From Agrobacterium arsenijevicii (lineage in GTDB: Bacteria > Pseudomonadota > Alphaproteobacteria > Rhizobiales > Rhizobiaceae): 64,000 nt of DNA. The notes below the pieces were generated by a model. That model was not told where the DNA came from and did no database searches. It was given only the letters and a program-made list of their open reading frames with translations. The position numbers and the translations under genes were made by a program. This document shows, one piece after another, positions 18,511-27,086 of the stretch (position 1 is the first letter of the stretch; the number at the start of each line of letters is the position of its first letter). The DNA lies in assembly GCA_000949895.1 (NCBI GenBank), contig JWIT01000006.1, positions 168,447 through 232,446 on the forward strand, in the 5' to 3' direction.

Positions 18511-18526
18511 TTTACGTAAACGTCAA
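18511..18526. promoter_or_regulatory. Candidate LiuR-type operator upstream of acyl-CoA dehydrogenase
   Basis: TTTACGTAAACGTCAA: inverted half-sites TT(T/G)ACGT around an AA centre, with one asymmetric base pair. It matches, from memory, the operator shape of MerR-family LiuR regulators of branched-chain amino acid and fatty acid catabolism in proteobacteria. It lies 55-70 bases upstream of the dehydrogenase start. Confidence 0.5.
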
Positions 18527-18678
18527 TTTGAAAATTCCCGCCATTTCCGCGGGATTGTTATAAAACTGTCATATGAATTTGCTCAGCATGCGCTGAAAGG
18601 TGCTGTGCCACCGCTGCCGTTCCCGTCATGGGGCGACGGACGCCTCCCACTCCCTCCCCGCCGGTCAGGACTGCCACG

Positions 18679-19674
18679 ATGGATCTCATAACGCCCGCTA
18701 TCCCCGGCCTTGTCTGGGCCTATCAATTCCACCCCGGAACAGCGCCGTGCAGGCGGCTTGCGCCCGATGCGGGCTTCGGCGAGATGGCCGAATGCGAGGG
18801 CTTCTTCTGGCTGCATCTCAATCTCGCGGATCAGCGGGTGGCGGGTTTTCTCGAAACGATCGAGGGGCTCGATCCGGCGGCGCTGGCAAGCCTCACCACC
18901 CATGAGACCCATCCCTCCATCACCGTGGATGAAAAATCGCTCTATGGCACGCTGGTCGATTTCCAGCGCGAATTCGACAAGGAGACGCGCGATTTCGGCT
19001 GGCTGCATTTTGCGGTGAGCGACCGTTTTATCATCACCACCCGTTTGCAGCCGCTGCGCTCAGTGGATCGGCTGAAAGCGGCAGTCGACAAGAATTCCAA
19101 CCGTTACCTCACGCCGGCCCATGTCTTCGAGGGCCTCGTTGCGGAATTCCAGCGCTCGCTCATCAACCTGGTGATGGAGACGACCGAAGAGCTGAATGCC
19201 ATCGAGGACATGGTCTATGACAGCGAGAACCGCGACGAGCGCCGGCGCCTTGCGCCGCTGCGCCGCACCGTCGTTCGCCTTCACCGGCATCTGCGCACCG
19301 TGCTGACCCTGATGCGGCGGGCGTCGGCCGCCGACGAGGACGAGATGCCTGATGGTTTCGAGGATGTCGCCTCACGGCTGATGGGCCGTCTCGAGGCCGT
19401 GGATCACGATGTCTACGCCCTGCAGGAGCGCGCGAGGCTGCTGCACGAGGAAATCGATTCCAAACTCTCATCCGAAACCAACCGGCACCTTTATATCCTG
19501 TCGCTGATGACGGCGTTCCTGCTGCCGCCATCGCTGGTGACCGGTTTCTTCGGCATGAATACGGACGAGTTGCCGTTTACGGTCGGCACCGGCGGCACGA
19601 TGGCGGCCAGCATCTTCATCGTGATTTCGGTCATGCTTGCCTGGTTCGTACTGAAGCGGGCGCGCATTCTCTGA
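18679..19674 (+). CDS. CorA-family transporter, ZntB-like
   Basis: 331 residues. A large N-terminal cytoplasmic domain (about 1-265), a long stalk helix, then two C-terminal TM helices. The signature GMN follows TM1 in the context TGFFGMNTDELPF. The N-terminus EGFFWLHLNLAD and the KSLYGTLVDFQREFD stretch resemble ZntB-type members, which move zinc, rather than Mg-type CorA. The ATG at 18679 is used because it gives the family N-terminus. It shares a bidirectional terminator with the convergent BA14K gene. A second CorA paralogue lies at 38577-39605. Confidence 0.9.
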   Translation: MDLITPAIPGLVWAYQFHPGTAPCRRLAPDAGFGEMAECEGFFWLHLNLADQRVAGFLETIEGLDPAALASLTTHETHPSITVDEKSLYGTLVDFQREFDKETRDFGWLHFAVSDRFIITTRLQPLRSVDRLKAAVDKNSNRYLTPAHVFEGLVAEFQRSLINLVMETTEELNAIEDMVYDSENRDERRRLAPLRRTVVRLHRHLRTVLTLMRRASAADEDEMPDGFEDVASRLMGRLEAVDHDVYALQERARLLHEEIDSKLSSETNRHLYILSLMTAFLLPPSLVTGFFGMNTDELPFTVGTGGTMAASIFIVISVMLAWFVLKRARIL

Positions 19675-19683
19675 CAACAAAAA

Positions 19684-19708
19684 GCCGCCCGGCTCGGTGC
19701 CGGGCGGC
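19684..19708. terminator. Bidirectional rho-independent terminator
   Basis: Perfect 10-base arms GCCGCCCGGC / GCCGGGCGGC around a five-base loop. Five A residues precede it, giving a T tract for the minus strand, and TCTTGT follows it. It separates the ZntB-like gene from the convergent BA14K gene. Confidence 0.85.
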
Positions 19709-19734
19709 TCTTGTCGGTTCAATTCGTCCTTCTA

Positions 19735-20265
19735 TCAGCTGTAAGGCGAATAGCAGGGCTGGCGTGGGCCGTGGTAGGGCTGGAACGTGTTGCTATAGGC
19801 ATCGTAAGACCGATAGCGGCCATAGCACCAGTTCACATGCGCCTGGCTCATGCCGCCGCGACGGATCGGGCGGTATTCGCGATAGACCGGACGCGGACGA
19901 TATTCCGGCACGGGGCGGTAGACCTCGCGCGGCTGCGACAGGGCGCCGCCGATGATCGCACCCGTCGCAAAGGCTGCGAGCGGGAACCAGTAGCCGTCAT
20001 GGTGACGATAGCCGGGACGGTAATCGCGATAACCGCGATGGCCGCCATACCAGCCACGACGATCACCCCAGTCACCACGACCGCCCCAATCGCCACGATC
20101 GCGCCAGTATTGAACATTCACGATATTATTGCCGGCGTCATTGCCCTGCGCCTCGACGCTCTTCGGCGCCACCGGCAATGGCATTGCCTCAGCGGGAACA
20201 ATTGCTCCTGCAACCACGATTGCAGAAAGACCGACAGCCAGGATATTTTTCACATAGCTTCTCAT
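19735..20265 (-). CDS. BA14K family protein, copy 1
   Basis: 176-residue exported protein. An N-terminal signal segment (about residues 1-27) ends near AEAMPLP. An Arg/Tyr/Gly-rich stretch follows (repeats of [18 protein letters not shown]). The membrane-like segment [17 protein letters not shown] comes next, and the C-terminal BA14K-type motif is [31 protein letters not shown]14K was named from a Brucella immunoreactive lectin-like protein. A GGAGGAAG site precedes ATG 20265. It is a tandem relative of the next gene. Confidence 0.88.
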   Translation of the reverse strand: MRSYVKNILAVGLSAIVVAGAIVPAEAMPLPVAPKSVEAQGNDAGNNIVNVQYWRDRGDWGGRGDWGDRRGWYGGHRGYRDYRPGYRHHDGYWFPLAAFATGAIIGGALSQPREVYRPVPEYRPRPVYREYRPIRRGGMSQAHVNWCYGRYRSYDAYSNTFQPYHGPRQPCYSPYS

Positions 20266-20451
20266 CTGACTTCCTCCATTCACGACGGTCGACAGGCCGT
20301 TGCACGTGAATAATAACACCTTTTTCTTTCATCCGGCCAGTTTGTCGGTGCTGGCTGAAACATCACAGGTTGCAGGCTAGGCGTTTTCGCCTGAACCCAG
20401 CATTAACGGCGTTATCACGCTTCGTTTATCGAAATTGGCTGCCTGAAAGCA

Positions 20452-20476
20452 AAAGCCCGGATCGGATCCGGGCTTT
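20452..20476 (-). terminator. Terminator after BA14K copy 2
   Basis: Eleven-base perfect arms (AAAGCCCGGAT and its complement) around a three-base loop. On the minus strand the stem ends in TTTTGC just past the stop at 20489. Confidence 0.75.
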
Positions 20477-20488
20477 CGAAAACCGTCT

Positions 20489-20956
20489 TTAACGGCTGTA
20501 GGGAGACACGCACACGCGGCGCGGGCCGTTGCTCGGCTGGTAGCTGTTGTCGTAAGCGCGGTACGAGCGCCAACGGTTCTGGCACCAGGAGACGTGGCTG
20601 CCGCCATAGGCCGGTCTCGGCTGCGCCATGGCGCCGCCAATGATTGCGCCAGTGGCGAAGGCCGCCAGCGGAAACCACATTCCGTTGTGATAACGGTAGC
20701 CCGGACGGCGATCGCGATAACCGCGATGGCCGTTATAATATCCGTCACGCGACGGGCGCGGACGATACATGCGGTCCCCGTACCTGCGGTCGCCTCTGCG
20801 GTCCCATTCGCGGTACTGCACCGGCACAACATTATTGTCGGCCGTGATCGCCGGCTTCGGCATCGGAACAGGCACCTGGAACGCCTGCGACGGCGTAAAG
20901 CTTGTCAGGAACAGGACGATCGCCGTGGCGACACTCGTTGTCCGGAAATTCATCAT
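20489..20956 (-). CDS. BA14K family protein, copy 2
   Basis: 155-residue exported protein with signal segment residues 1-25 (SQAFQVP after cleavage). It shares with copy 1 a central stretch [35 protein letters not shown] and the ending HVSWCQNRWRSYRAYDNSYQPSNGPRRVC. The same GGAGGAAG ribosome binding site precedes ATG 20956; a second ATG follows one codon later. The two genes are separated by about 220 bases and each has its own terminator, so they are likely separate transcripts from a tandem duplication. Function is not established. Confidence 0.88.
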   Translation of the reverse strand: MMNFRTTSVATAIVLFLTSFTPSQAFQVPVPMPKPAITADNNVVPVQYREWDRRGDRRYGDRMYRPRPSRDGYYNGHRGYRDRRPGYRYHNGMWFPLAAFATGAIIGGAMAQPRPAYGGSHVSWCQNRWRSYRAYDNSYQPSNGPRRVCVSPYSR

Positions 20957-21143
20957 GGTCTTCCTCCGTTTGCTCGCGCGCGTTGAGCCGCGCTTCACCC
21001 ACTCACTCTTGTCGGAGATATGGGTCAGCCCCCATTTAAAACACCCGAAAAGAATTTGACGCGATGAAAACGCGTTCAAGGAAGATTGGTTCCCAAGCAA
21101 AAAAACGGTTTCAGAACAAGGAGATGAAGAGGGTATCCGCCGA

Positions 21144-22226
21144 TCAGGCTTCCACCTTCACGTCGGTCAAGGGCCGCGAGCAGCAGGCGAGGATATAGCC
21201 TTCCTCGATTTCATCATCGAGAATGCCACCATTGTGGTGCATCTCCACCTCGCCGGAAAGCTTCAACACCCGGCAGGTGCCGCAGATCCCCGATTCGCAG
21301 GCAGCGCCGATACGAACCCCGGCAGCGCGCGCCGTCATCAGAACGGTCTGGCCGGGCTGGCACGGCACTTCCTTGCCGGAAAGCGTGAACCCCACCATCG
21401 ACAGCGCCTCGCCATCCGCAGCGGTGTGAACGCTTTCACCCACGGCGACGGGGGCGGCCGGCGAGAAGCTTTCCTGATGGTAACGGCTCATGTCGAAGCC
21501 GGAAGCATCCAGCATGGAGCTGATGGCAGCCATGAAAGGCCCCGGCCCGCAACAGAAGACGGTGCGGTCCATGAAATCAGGAGCCAGAAGCGCGATCTTG
21601 GCCTTGTCGACCATGCCCTTCAGGCCGGACCAGAGATCGGTGCGGCCGCAATTTTCCACGATGAAACCGAGCGACAGTTTCGGCATGAAACGGGCAAGAT
21701 ATTCCAGCTCGTGCCGGAACACGATATCGGACGGCGAGCGCGAGCAGTTGATGAAGGCGATGTCGCTTTGCGGCGCACGGTCGCTCATGTCGCGCACCAT
21801 CGACATCATCGGCGTGACGCCCGAACCGGCCGAGATGAACAGATATTTCTCACCCGGATGCCGCACATAGGAGAAATCACCGAGCGGACCGAGCGCCCGG
21901 ATTTTCATTCCGGGCTTCAGATTGTCGAACATCCAGCGCGTGCCGATGCTGGTGGCCTGCGCCTTGACCGTGACCGACAGGGCATAGGGCCGTGATGGGC
22001 TGGACGACAATGTATAGGTTCGATAGAGCGGCTCCGGCCCCACTGGCAATTCCAGCGTCACGAACTGGCCCGGAATGTAACGGAACCAGTTCTGATCCTC
22101 GGAGCGGAACAGGAATGTCATCACATCAGGCGTCTCGGGAGTCACCGAAATGCATTCCAGCATGTGGAGCTTGTCGCTCCACGGCTTCATCTCGTCTACG
22201 TGTTTGTAGGTCACAGCCATATTCAT
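21144..22226 (-). CDS. gbcB: Ferredoxin-NADPH-type reductase, glycine betaine demethylase subunit B-like
   Basis: 360 residues. An N-terminal FAD domain (RTYTLSSSPSRP), an NAD domain (ISAGSGVTPMMSMVRD, CGPGPFM) and a C-terminal plant-type 2Fe-2S domain with CESGICGTC and a final Cys in ACCSRPL. It passes electrons from NAD(P)H to the Rieske oxygenase encoded just upstream. The pair resembles GbcA/GbcB, which demethylate glycine betaine to dimethylglycine and formaldehyde in Pseudomonas. Only 7 bases separate it from gbcA. Related rhizobial enzymes act on stachydrine, so substrate is inferred. Confidence 0.87.
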   Translation of the reverse strand: MNMAVTYKHVDEMKPWSDKLHMLECISVTPETPDVMTFLFRSEDQNWFRYIPGQFVTLELPVGPEPLYRTYTLSSSPSRPYALSVTVKAQATSIGTRWMFDNLKPGMKIRALGPLGDFSYVRHPGEKYLFISAGSGVTPMMSMVRDMSDRAPQSDIAFINCSRSPSDIVFRHELEYLARFMPKLSLGFIVENCGRTDLWSGLKGMVDKAKIALLAPDFMDRTVFCCGPGPFMAAISSMLDASGFDMSRYHQESFSPAAPVAVGESVHTAADGEALSMVGFTLSGKEVPCQPGQTVLMTARAAGVRIGAACESGICGTCRVLKLSGEVEMHHNGGILDDEIEEGYILACCSRPLTDVKVEA

Positions 22227-22233
22227 CTTCGCG

Positions 22234-23478
22234 TTACGCTACTGCCGACAGGCGGGCCTTGTCGCCCGACAGCCGGTCAACCATGAAATCGGCATACCAG
22301 TTGACGAACTGCATCACACCGCCCTCGTCTTCCATGGAATAGGGGCCGGGCTGGTAAGCGGGTGAACGGATGCCGAAGGCGTTTTCTTCGACGATGCGAC
22401 GGTCCTGATCGTTGGTTTCGTTCCAGACGTGGGTGAGGTCCTCGAGATCGTAATCCACGCCTTCCACCGCGTCCTTGTGCACCAGCCATTTGGTGGTGAC
22501 CATGGTCTCGTTGGCGTTGAGCGGCAGCACCCGGAAAGAAATGGTGTGGTCGCCGAGGAAGTGGTTCCAGGTCGTCGGATAATGGAACAGGAGCAGCGCG
22601 CCGATATGGCTGATGCTCACATCTTCCGAAAGCGGCCGGCGCACAGCGCGTTTACCGGACATGGTGTAGCTTTCGGCTTCACCGATCAGCGGCATGCGGG
22701 CGACACGGAACTGGCCATTCGGATCGATCTTGAAACGGCTCGGCAGGCCGGCAGCCTCGCAACGTGCCCAGTGGCCACCGATCTCGGGATCGCTCGCACC
22801 ACCATCCGTTCCCGTAACACTCGGGTTTTCAGGGTAGGTGCGGCAGAGTTCCGGATGGTTGGCGGCGCAATGGTAGCACTCGCGGTTGTTTTCCCAGACG
22901 AGCTTCCAGTTGCCCTTTTCGATGATCGTGCTTTCGTGCGCGACCTTGGCTTCCCAGATGCGGTGCGGGGCCATGTAGCTTTCGACCTCGGCGCGCATCG
23001 GCGCGAAATCGGCGGGCTGATCGGCAAGGCAGATGAAGACATAACCGGCAACGGTCTCGCAGGCGACCTGCTTCAGGCCGAATTCCGCCTTGTCGAAATC
23101 ATCGCCCATATGGCGGGCGAACAGCAGCTTGCCGTCCAGATCGTAGGTCCACTGGTGATAGGGACAGACGAGGCGGGCGGACTGGCCCTTCTGGGCGCTG
23201 CAAACGCGGGAACCGCGATGGCGACAGGAATTGTGCATAGCGCGGATCTGCCCGTCGCGGCCGCGAACGATGACCACCGAGTAGGCTCCGACCTGAACGG
23301 TCATGTAGTTACCGGATTTCGGCACCTCGCAATCGTGGCCGACAAACAGCCAGTCGCGATACCAGATCGTTTCCATATCGAGCTGGAAATAATCAGGGTC
23401 CGTGTAGAAGGGCTGTTCCAGGCTGAAACCTTCACGGCGGTTCTTCAGCTGGCGCAATACGGTATCACGCAATTCCAT
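22234..23478 (-). CDS. gbcA: Rieske oxygenase alpha subunit, glycine betaine demethylase GbcA-like
   Basis: 414 residues. The Rieske site is Cys85, His87, Cys105, His108 (SCRHRG, CPYHQW). The mononuclear iron domain has NNRECYHCAANHPEL with the two His ligands near 211 and 216. It probably performs O2-dependent N-demethylation of a betaine using electrons from the neighbouring reductase. ATG 23478 has GAGGA upstream. An in-frame extension to 23544 lacks a ribosome site. Upstream lies a 334-bp intergenic region with repeated GCGACA boxes. Substrate could also be stachydrine or another quaternary amine. Confidence 0.87.
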   Translation of the reverse strand: MELRDTVLRQLKNRREGFSLEQPFYTDPDYFQLDMETIWYRDWLFVGHDCEVPKSGNYMTVQVGAYSVVIVRGRDGQIRAMHNSCRHRGSRVCSAQKGQSARLVCPYHQWTYDLDGKLLFARHMGDDFDKAEFGLKQVACETVAGYVFICLADQPADFAPMRAEVESYMAPHRIWEAKVAHESTIIEKGNWKLVWENNRECYHCAANHPELCRTYPENPSVTGTDGGASDPEIGGHWARCEAAGLPSRFKIDPNGQFRVARMPLIGEAESYTMSGKRAVRRPLSEDVSISHIGALLLFHYPTTWNHFLGDHTISFRVLPLNANETMVTTKWLVHKDAVEGVDYDLEDLTHVWNETNDQDRRIVEENAFGIRSPAYQPGPYSMEDEGGVMQFVNWYADFMVDRLSGDKARLSAVA

Positions 23479-23812
23479 GGCCAAATCCTCGATCAAACCG
23501 CCCTGCCCCACACCATTTATGGGGCTGCGGAAGTATGATCCCATCTAAACACCAGCGTTCATTTGCGGTAGCGCAGACAGCGACATCGGCTTCCGCATTG
23601 GCGACAAATTGCGACATGCGCCAAAGGCCGCCGCGCGCCATTCTGCTGCGAAATCCGGCAGCTATTCCACGCGCGAAACCACGTCGCAATATGACGCATG
23701 ATGTCGCGCTGTTCCGTCTCTCTACCCGTTAAAAAACGGGGGTAACGGCGCAACGGAGTTTTAACATGCCCTAAACTATATTGCCTGATCGACAGCAACG
23801 AGGGCGTTCCGG
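23479..23812. promoter_or_regulatory. Divergent intergenic region upstream of gbcA with repeated GCGACA boxes
   Basis: No gene is supported here. GCGACA occurs at 23580, 23601 and 23611 in one orientation, spaced 21 and 10 bases, and TGTCGC at 23702-23707 in the other. A small hairpin CCCGTT-AAAA-AACGGG lies at 23725-23740, and TAAACTATATTG near 23772 could serve the rightward gene as a promoter element. Confidence 0.4.
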
Positions 23813-24421
23813 GTGGAGAAGGCGACACGCATACGTTATTTCGATGCGGGCAAACATTCGGTCACGCCGATACGTTCCAAGACCGCGCATTCGGATTTCC
23901 TGCGGACCGGGCGGATCAGCCGCTACGAAGAACGCTGGCTGCCGAAAGAACGTGTCTATTACAGCCATGACGAAGTGGCGGCGATGACCGGGCGCAAGCT
24001 CGAGGCCGCCGCCGATGCCACCCATAGCCGCCTCAACGCCTTTCACCAGTCCATCCGTTTTCCCAAGATGGTTTTCCCCCATCTGCTCAACGACCGGCCG
24101 CATCTCGGCTATTGCCATGTCACGGCGGCGAAAACCAGTTTCGATGCCGAGCGTCATGTACTCTGGTCCTTCTATTTCGCGAATTTCTTCGCCGAGCTGA
24201 GCGGGGCTGAAAACTTCTTCGAAAACATCGATGCGCGTTATTCGCGGATGTATTTCGCCGTGGCCATCAACGCACTTCCCAATAAGAACGTCGCCATCGA
24301 TACCTCCTTCCATCGCGGCGGCCTGCTGTTCCAGACCCACGATCCGCGCGTGGCGCTCAAAAACGTGCTGATGCTCGGTGCGCGCTCGGAAGAGATGCGC
24401 AAGATCATCAAGGCGATATAA
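23813..24421 (+). CDS. Conserved protein of unknown function
   Basis: 202 residues, starting at a GTG. No signal peptide or TM segment. Aromatic- and His-rich: RIRYFDAGKHSVTP, RTGRISRYEERWLPKER, FYFANFFAELSGAENFFENID, and a C-terminal NVLMLGARSEEMRKIIKAI. Composition and codon use match the neighbours, so it looks like a genuine chromosomal gene. I believe it belongs to a rhizobial domain of unknown function, but cannot name it firmly. It is divergent from gbcA across the GCGACA-box region and could share regulation. A palindromic repeat follows it. Confidence 0.72.
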   Translation: MEKATRIRYFDAGKHSVTPIRSKTAHSDFLRTGRISRYEERWLPKERVYYSHDEVAAMTGRKLEAAADATHSRLNAFHQSIRFPKMVFPHLLNDRPHLGYCHVTAAKTSFDAERHVLWSFYFANFFAELSGAENFFENIDARYSRMYFAVAINALPNKNVAIDTSFHRGGLLFQTHDPRVALKNVLMLGARSEEMRKIIKAI

Positions 24422-24428
24422 AAGCCGC

Positions 24429-24531
24429 GATAAAGCGTGTCGCATTCCATCAGATTCAGTGACGCGCTTTATCTTCTTGTTTTATGCATGTCGTTATCCC
24501 GAAACCGCTGCGCACTTTCGGGCGACATGCA
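24429..24531. repeat. Compound palindromic intergenic repeat (RIME-like)
   Basis: Two palindromes in series. The first has 13-base arms at 24429-24441 and 24461-24473 (GATAAAGCG..., one G-U pair). The second, 24485-24531, has nested arms TGCATGTCG / CGACATGCA and CCCGAAA / TTTCGGG around CCGCTGCGCAC. The core resembles short palindromic elements scattered through Rhizobium and Agrobacterium genomes. A related copy is at 46039-46087. Confidence 0.7.
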
Positions 24532-24588
24532 TTATCGCTTTCCATAACGGCCTCGAATACGCTATTGAGCGCCCTGAAAGGCAGCATC

Positions 24589-25566
24589 ATGGCGCGTCAT
24601 ATCGATATCGAAAACGAGCGGGAAACCGCCCTGCAAGCGGCCGTCGAGGAGCTTTCCCACGGCCTGCCCATCGCCCTGCCTACGGAAACCGTTTACGGCC
24701 TTGCTGCCGATGCCACCGATCCAGCGGCCATTACCCGTATTTACGAAACGAAAGGCCGGCCGCAGTTCAATCCGCTGATCTGCCATATGGCCGACATCGC
24801 CATGGCCGAACGTTACGCGATTTTCGATCCCGTATCCCGCAAGCTCGCAGAAGCCTTCTGGCCCGGCCCGCTGACGTTGGTTCTACCGCTAAAACCCGCA
24901 AGCGACATCCATTCCCTCGCGACGGCCGGTCTCGATACCGTCGGCATTCGCGTGCCGCAGGGTTTCGCCGGTGACCTGATCCGCCGGTTCGACAAGCCGC
25001 TCGCGGCACCCAGCGCCAATAGTTCCGGCAAGATCAGCCCGACGAGTGCGGCCCATGTCGAGGCCGATCTCGGCCAGAAGATCAACCTCATTCTCGATGG
25101 CGGCGCGGCATCCGTCGGCGTCGAATCCACCATCGTCAAGGTGGAAGAAGATGGCCGGGTGCGGCTGCTTCGCCCCGGCGGTATCGTCACCGAGGATATC
25201 GAACGGACTGCCGGCACGCGACTAGAGCGGCCGGAAAAAGCATCCGCCGCCATCGAAGCGCCCGGAATGCTCGCCTCGCATTATGCGCCCGGCGCTGCCG
25301 TTCGCCTCGATGCCATCTCCGTTTCTCCCGGCGAGGCGCTGATCCGCTTCGGTGGTATCGCCATTGCGGGCGAAGATACGGCCCGTGCCGTTCTCGATCT
25401 CAGCCCTTCCGGCGATCTTGCCGAAGCCGCCGCCAATCTGTTCGATTATCTGAAAGCCGCCGATGCAAGCGGTGCTGCGACAATCGCAGTCACTACCATT
25501 CCTGCCCATGGTCTCGGAGAGGCGATCAACGACCGCCTTTCCCGCGCCGCCGCGCCGCGAGGCTGA
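24589..25566 (+). CDS. L-threonylcarbamoyladenylate synthase, Sua5 type
   Basis: 325 residues. It makes threonylcarbamoyl-AMP from threonine, bicarbonate and ATP for the t6A37 modification of ANN-decoding tRNAs. YrdC domain about 10-205: PTETVYGLAADA, then KGRPQFNPL and APSANSSGKISPT, all substrate-site motifs. A C-terminal Sua5 domain (about 225-325), with the linker APGMLASHYAPGA, distinguishes it from the shorter TsaC. ATG 24589 has GAAAGG upstream; the longer frame from 24484 runs through the palindromic repeat and is rejected. Likely co-transcribed with the flavoprotein gene 50 bases downstream. Confidence 0.93.
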   Translation: MARHIDIENERETALQAAVEELSHGLPIALPTETVYGLAADATDPAAITRIYETKGRPQFNPLICHMADIAMAERYAIFDPVSRKLAEAFWPGPLTLVLPLKPASDIHSLATAGLDTVGIRVPQGFAGDLIRRFDKPLAAPSANSSGKISPTSAAHVEADLGQKINLILDGGAASVGVESTIVKVEEDGRVRLLRPGGIVTEDIERTAGTRLERPEKASAAIEAPGMLASHYAPGAAVRLDAISVSPGEALIRFGGIAIAGEDTARAVLDLSPSGDLAEAAANLFDYLKAADASGAATIAVTTIPAHGLGEAINDRLSRAAAPRG

Positions 25567-25616
25567 CGGCACTCAACCCTTTCGCCCATGTTTCAAAAGA
25601 CAGCGAGACGCAGCCC

Positions 25617-27059
25617 ATGACGATGACCACGACCGCAGCCCCCTCCTCCGACATCCTCGACCGCTTCACCGCTATTGTCGGTGAGAAGAACGCGGTGCGC
25701 GACGCCGCAGAAATGGCACCGCGCCTTGTGGAAAATCGCGGGCTTTACCGTGGTGCCTCGCCGCTGCTGCTCAAGCCCGGTTCGGTCGATGAGGTTGCGG
25801 CCATCCTGAAACTCGCCAGCGAGACCGGCACGCCCATCGTGCCGCAGACCGGCAATACCGGCCTTGTCGGCGGCCAGACGCCGCGTGCTGACGGAACCGA
25901 CATCATCCTCTCGCTTGAGCGCATGAACCGCGTCCGCGACATTGATCCCGTCGCCAATACCATCGTCGCGGATGCCGGCTGCATTCTCGATGACATTCAC
26001 AAGGCCGCAGCAACCGTTGAACGGATGTTCCCGCTGTCGCTCGGTTCGCAGGGGTCCTGCCGCATCGGCGGCAATCTGGCCACCAATGCCGGCGGCACTG
26101 CGGTTCTGGCCTATGGCAACATGCGCCAGCTTTGCCTCGGGCTGGAAGTGGTGCTGCCAACAGGCGAAATCTGGAACGGACTGCGCCGGCTGAAAAAGGA
26201 CAATACGGGTTACGACCTGCGCGATCTCTTCATCGGCTCGGAAGGCACGCTCGGCGTCATCACTGGCGCGGTGCTGAAGCTTTTCCCCGTGCCGCTTGGC
26301 CATCAGGTAGGTTTTGCCGGGCTTGGCTCTACCGACGACGCGCTGAAGCTGTTCGAAATGGCCTCGAACCTCTGCGGCACGGCGCTGACCGGTTTCGAAC
26401 TGATGCCGCGCATCGGCGTCGAATTCACCGCGAAACATATTCCCGGCGTGCGAGACCCGTTGGAAAAACCGCATGACTGGTACGCTCTGATCGATATTTC
26501 CACCTCCGATTCGGCTGAAACGGCCGAAACCATGATGCAATCGCTGCTGGAGCGCGGCTTTTCGGCCGGGCTGGTTGAAGACGCCGTGATCGCGACATCG
26601 GAAGCGCAGCGTCAGGCGCTCTGGCACATGCGCGAAAGCATGTCGGATGCTCAAAAGCCGGAAGGCGGATCGATCAAGCACGATGTTTCCGTACCCGTAT
26701 CAAAAATACCGGAATTCATGGCGACGGCGGAAAAGGCGGTTCTCGCCGCCATTCCGGGCGCCCGCGTCTGCGCCTTCGGTCATTTGGGCGATGGCAACAT
26801 CCATTATAATATCTCCCAGCCTGTTGGTGCGGATAAAGCCGAATTCATCGGTCGCTGGCGGGATATGAACGAGATCGTGCACGGCATCGTGCTATCGCTC
26901 GGCGGCTCGATTTCGGCAGAACACGGCATTGGCCAGTTGAAGCGCGACGAATTGGCCGCCATCCGGCCCGGCATCGAAATGGAACTGATGCGGCGCATCA
27001 AACACGCCTTCGACCCCGCCGGCATCATGAACCCCGGCAAGGTGCTCGCCGCCGGATAG
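25617..27059 (+). CDS. FAD-linked oxidase, D-2-hydroxyglutarate dehydrogenase-like
   Basis: 480 residues in the VAO/GlcD fold. The FAD-binding part holds PQTGNTGLVGGQTP, SLGSQGSCRIGGNLATNAGG and IGSEGTLGVITGAVLKLFP. The cap and C-terminal part contains AFGHLGDGNIHYN (metal/substrate His) and SAEHGIGQLKRDEL. The ending RRIKHAFDPAGIMNPGKV is typical of D-2-hydroxyglutarate and D-lactate dehydrogenases. It would oxidise a D-2-hydroxyacid and pass electrons to the respiratory chain or ETF. Exact substrate undetermined. Follows Sua5 closely. Confidence 0.9.
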   Translation: MTMTTTAAPSSDILDRFTAIVGEKNAVRDAAEMAPRLVENRGLYRGASPLLLKPGSVDEVAAILKLASETGTPIVPQTGNTGLVGGQTPRADGTDIILSLERMNRVRDIDPVANTIVADAGCILDDIHKAAATVERMFPLSLGSQGSCRIGGNLATNAGGTAVLAYGNMRQLCLGLEVVLPTGEIWNGLRRLKKDNTGYDLRDLFIGSEGTLGVITGAVLKLFPVPLGHQVGFAGLGSTDDALKLFEMASNLCGTALTGFELMPRIGVEFTAKHIPGVRDPLEKPHDWYALIDISTSDSAETAETMMQSLLERGFSAGLVEDAVIATSEAQRQALWHMRESMSDAQKPEGGSIKHDVSVPVSKIPEFMATAEKAVLAAIPGARVCAFGHLGDGNIHYNISQPVGADKAEFIGRWRDMNEIVHGIVLSLGGSISAEHGIGQLKRDELAAIRPGIEMELMRRIKHAFDPAGIMNPGKVLAAG

Positions 27060-27086
27060 GCACGGCGACATCGTCTTTATGGCAGG

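Noticed and set aside
20378..20391. AGGCG-TTTT-CGCCT hairpin between the BA14K genes
   Set aside because: The stem is only five bases and has no T tract, so I did not list it as a terminator.
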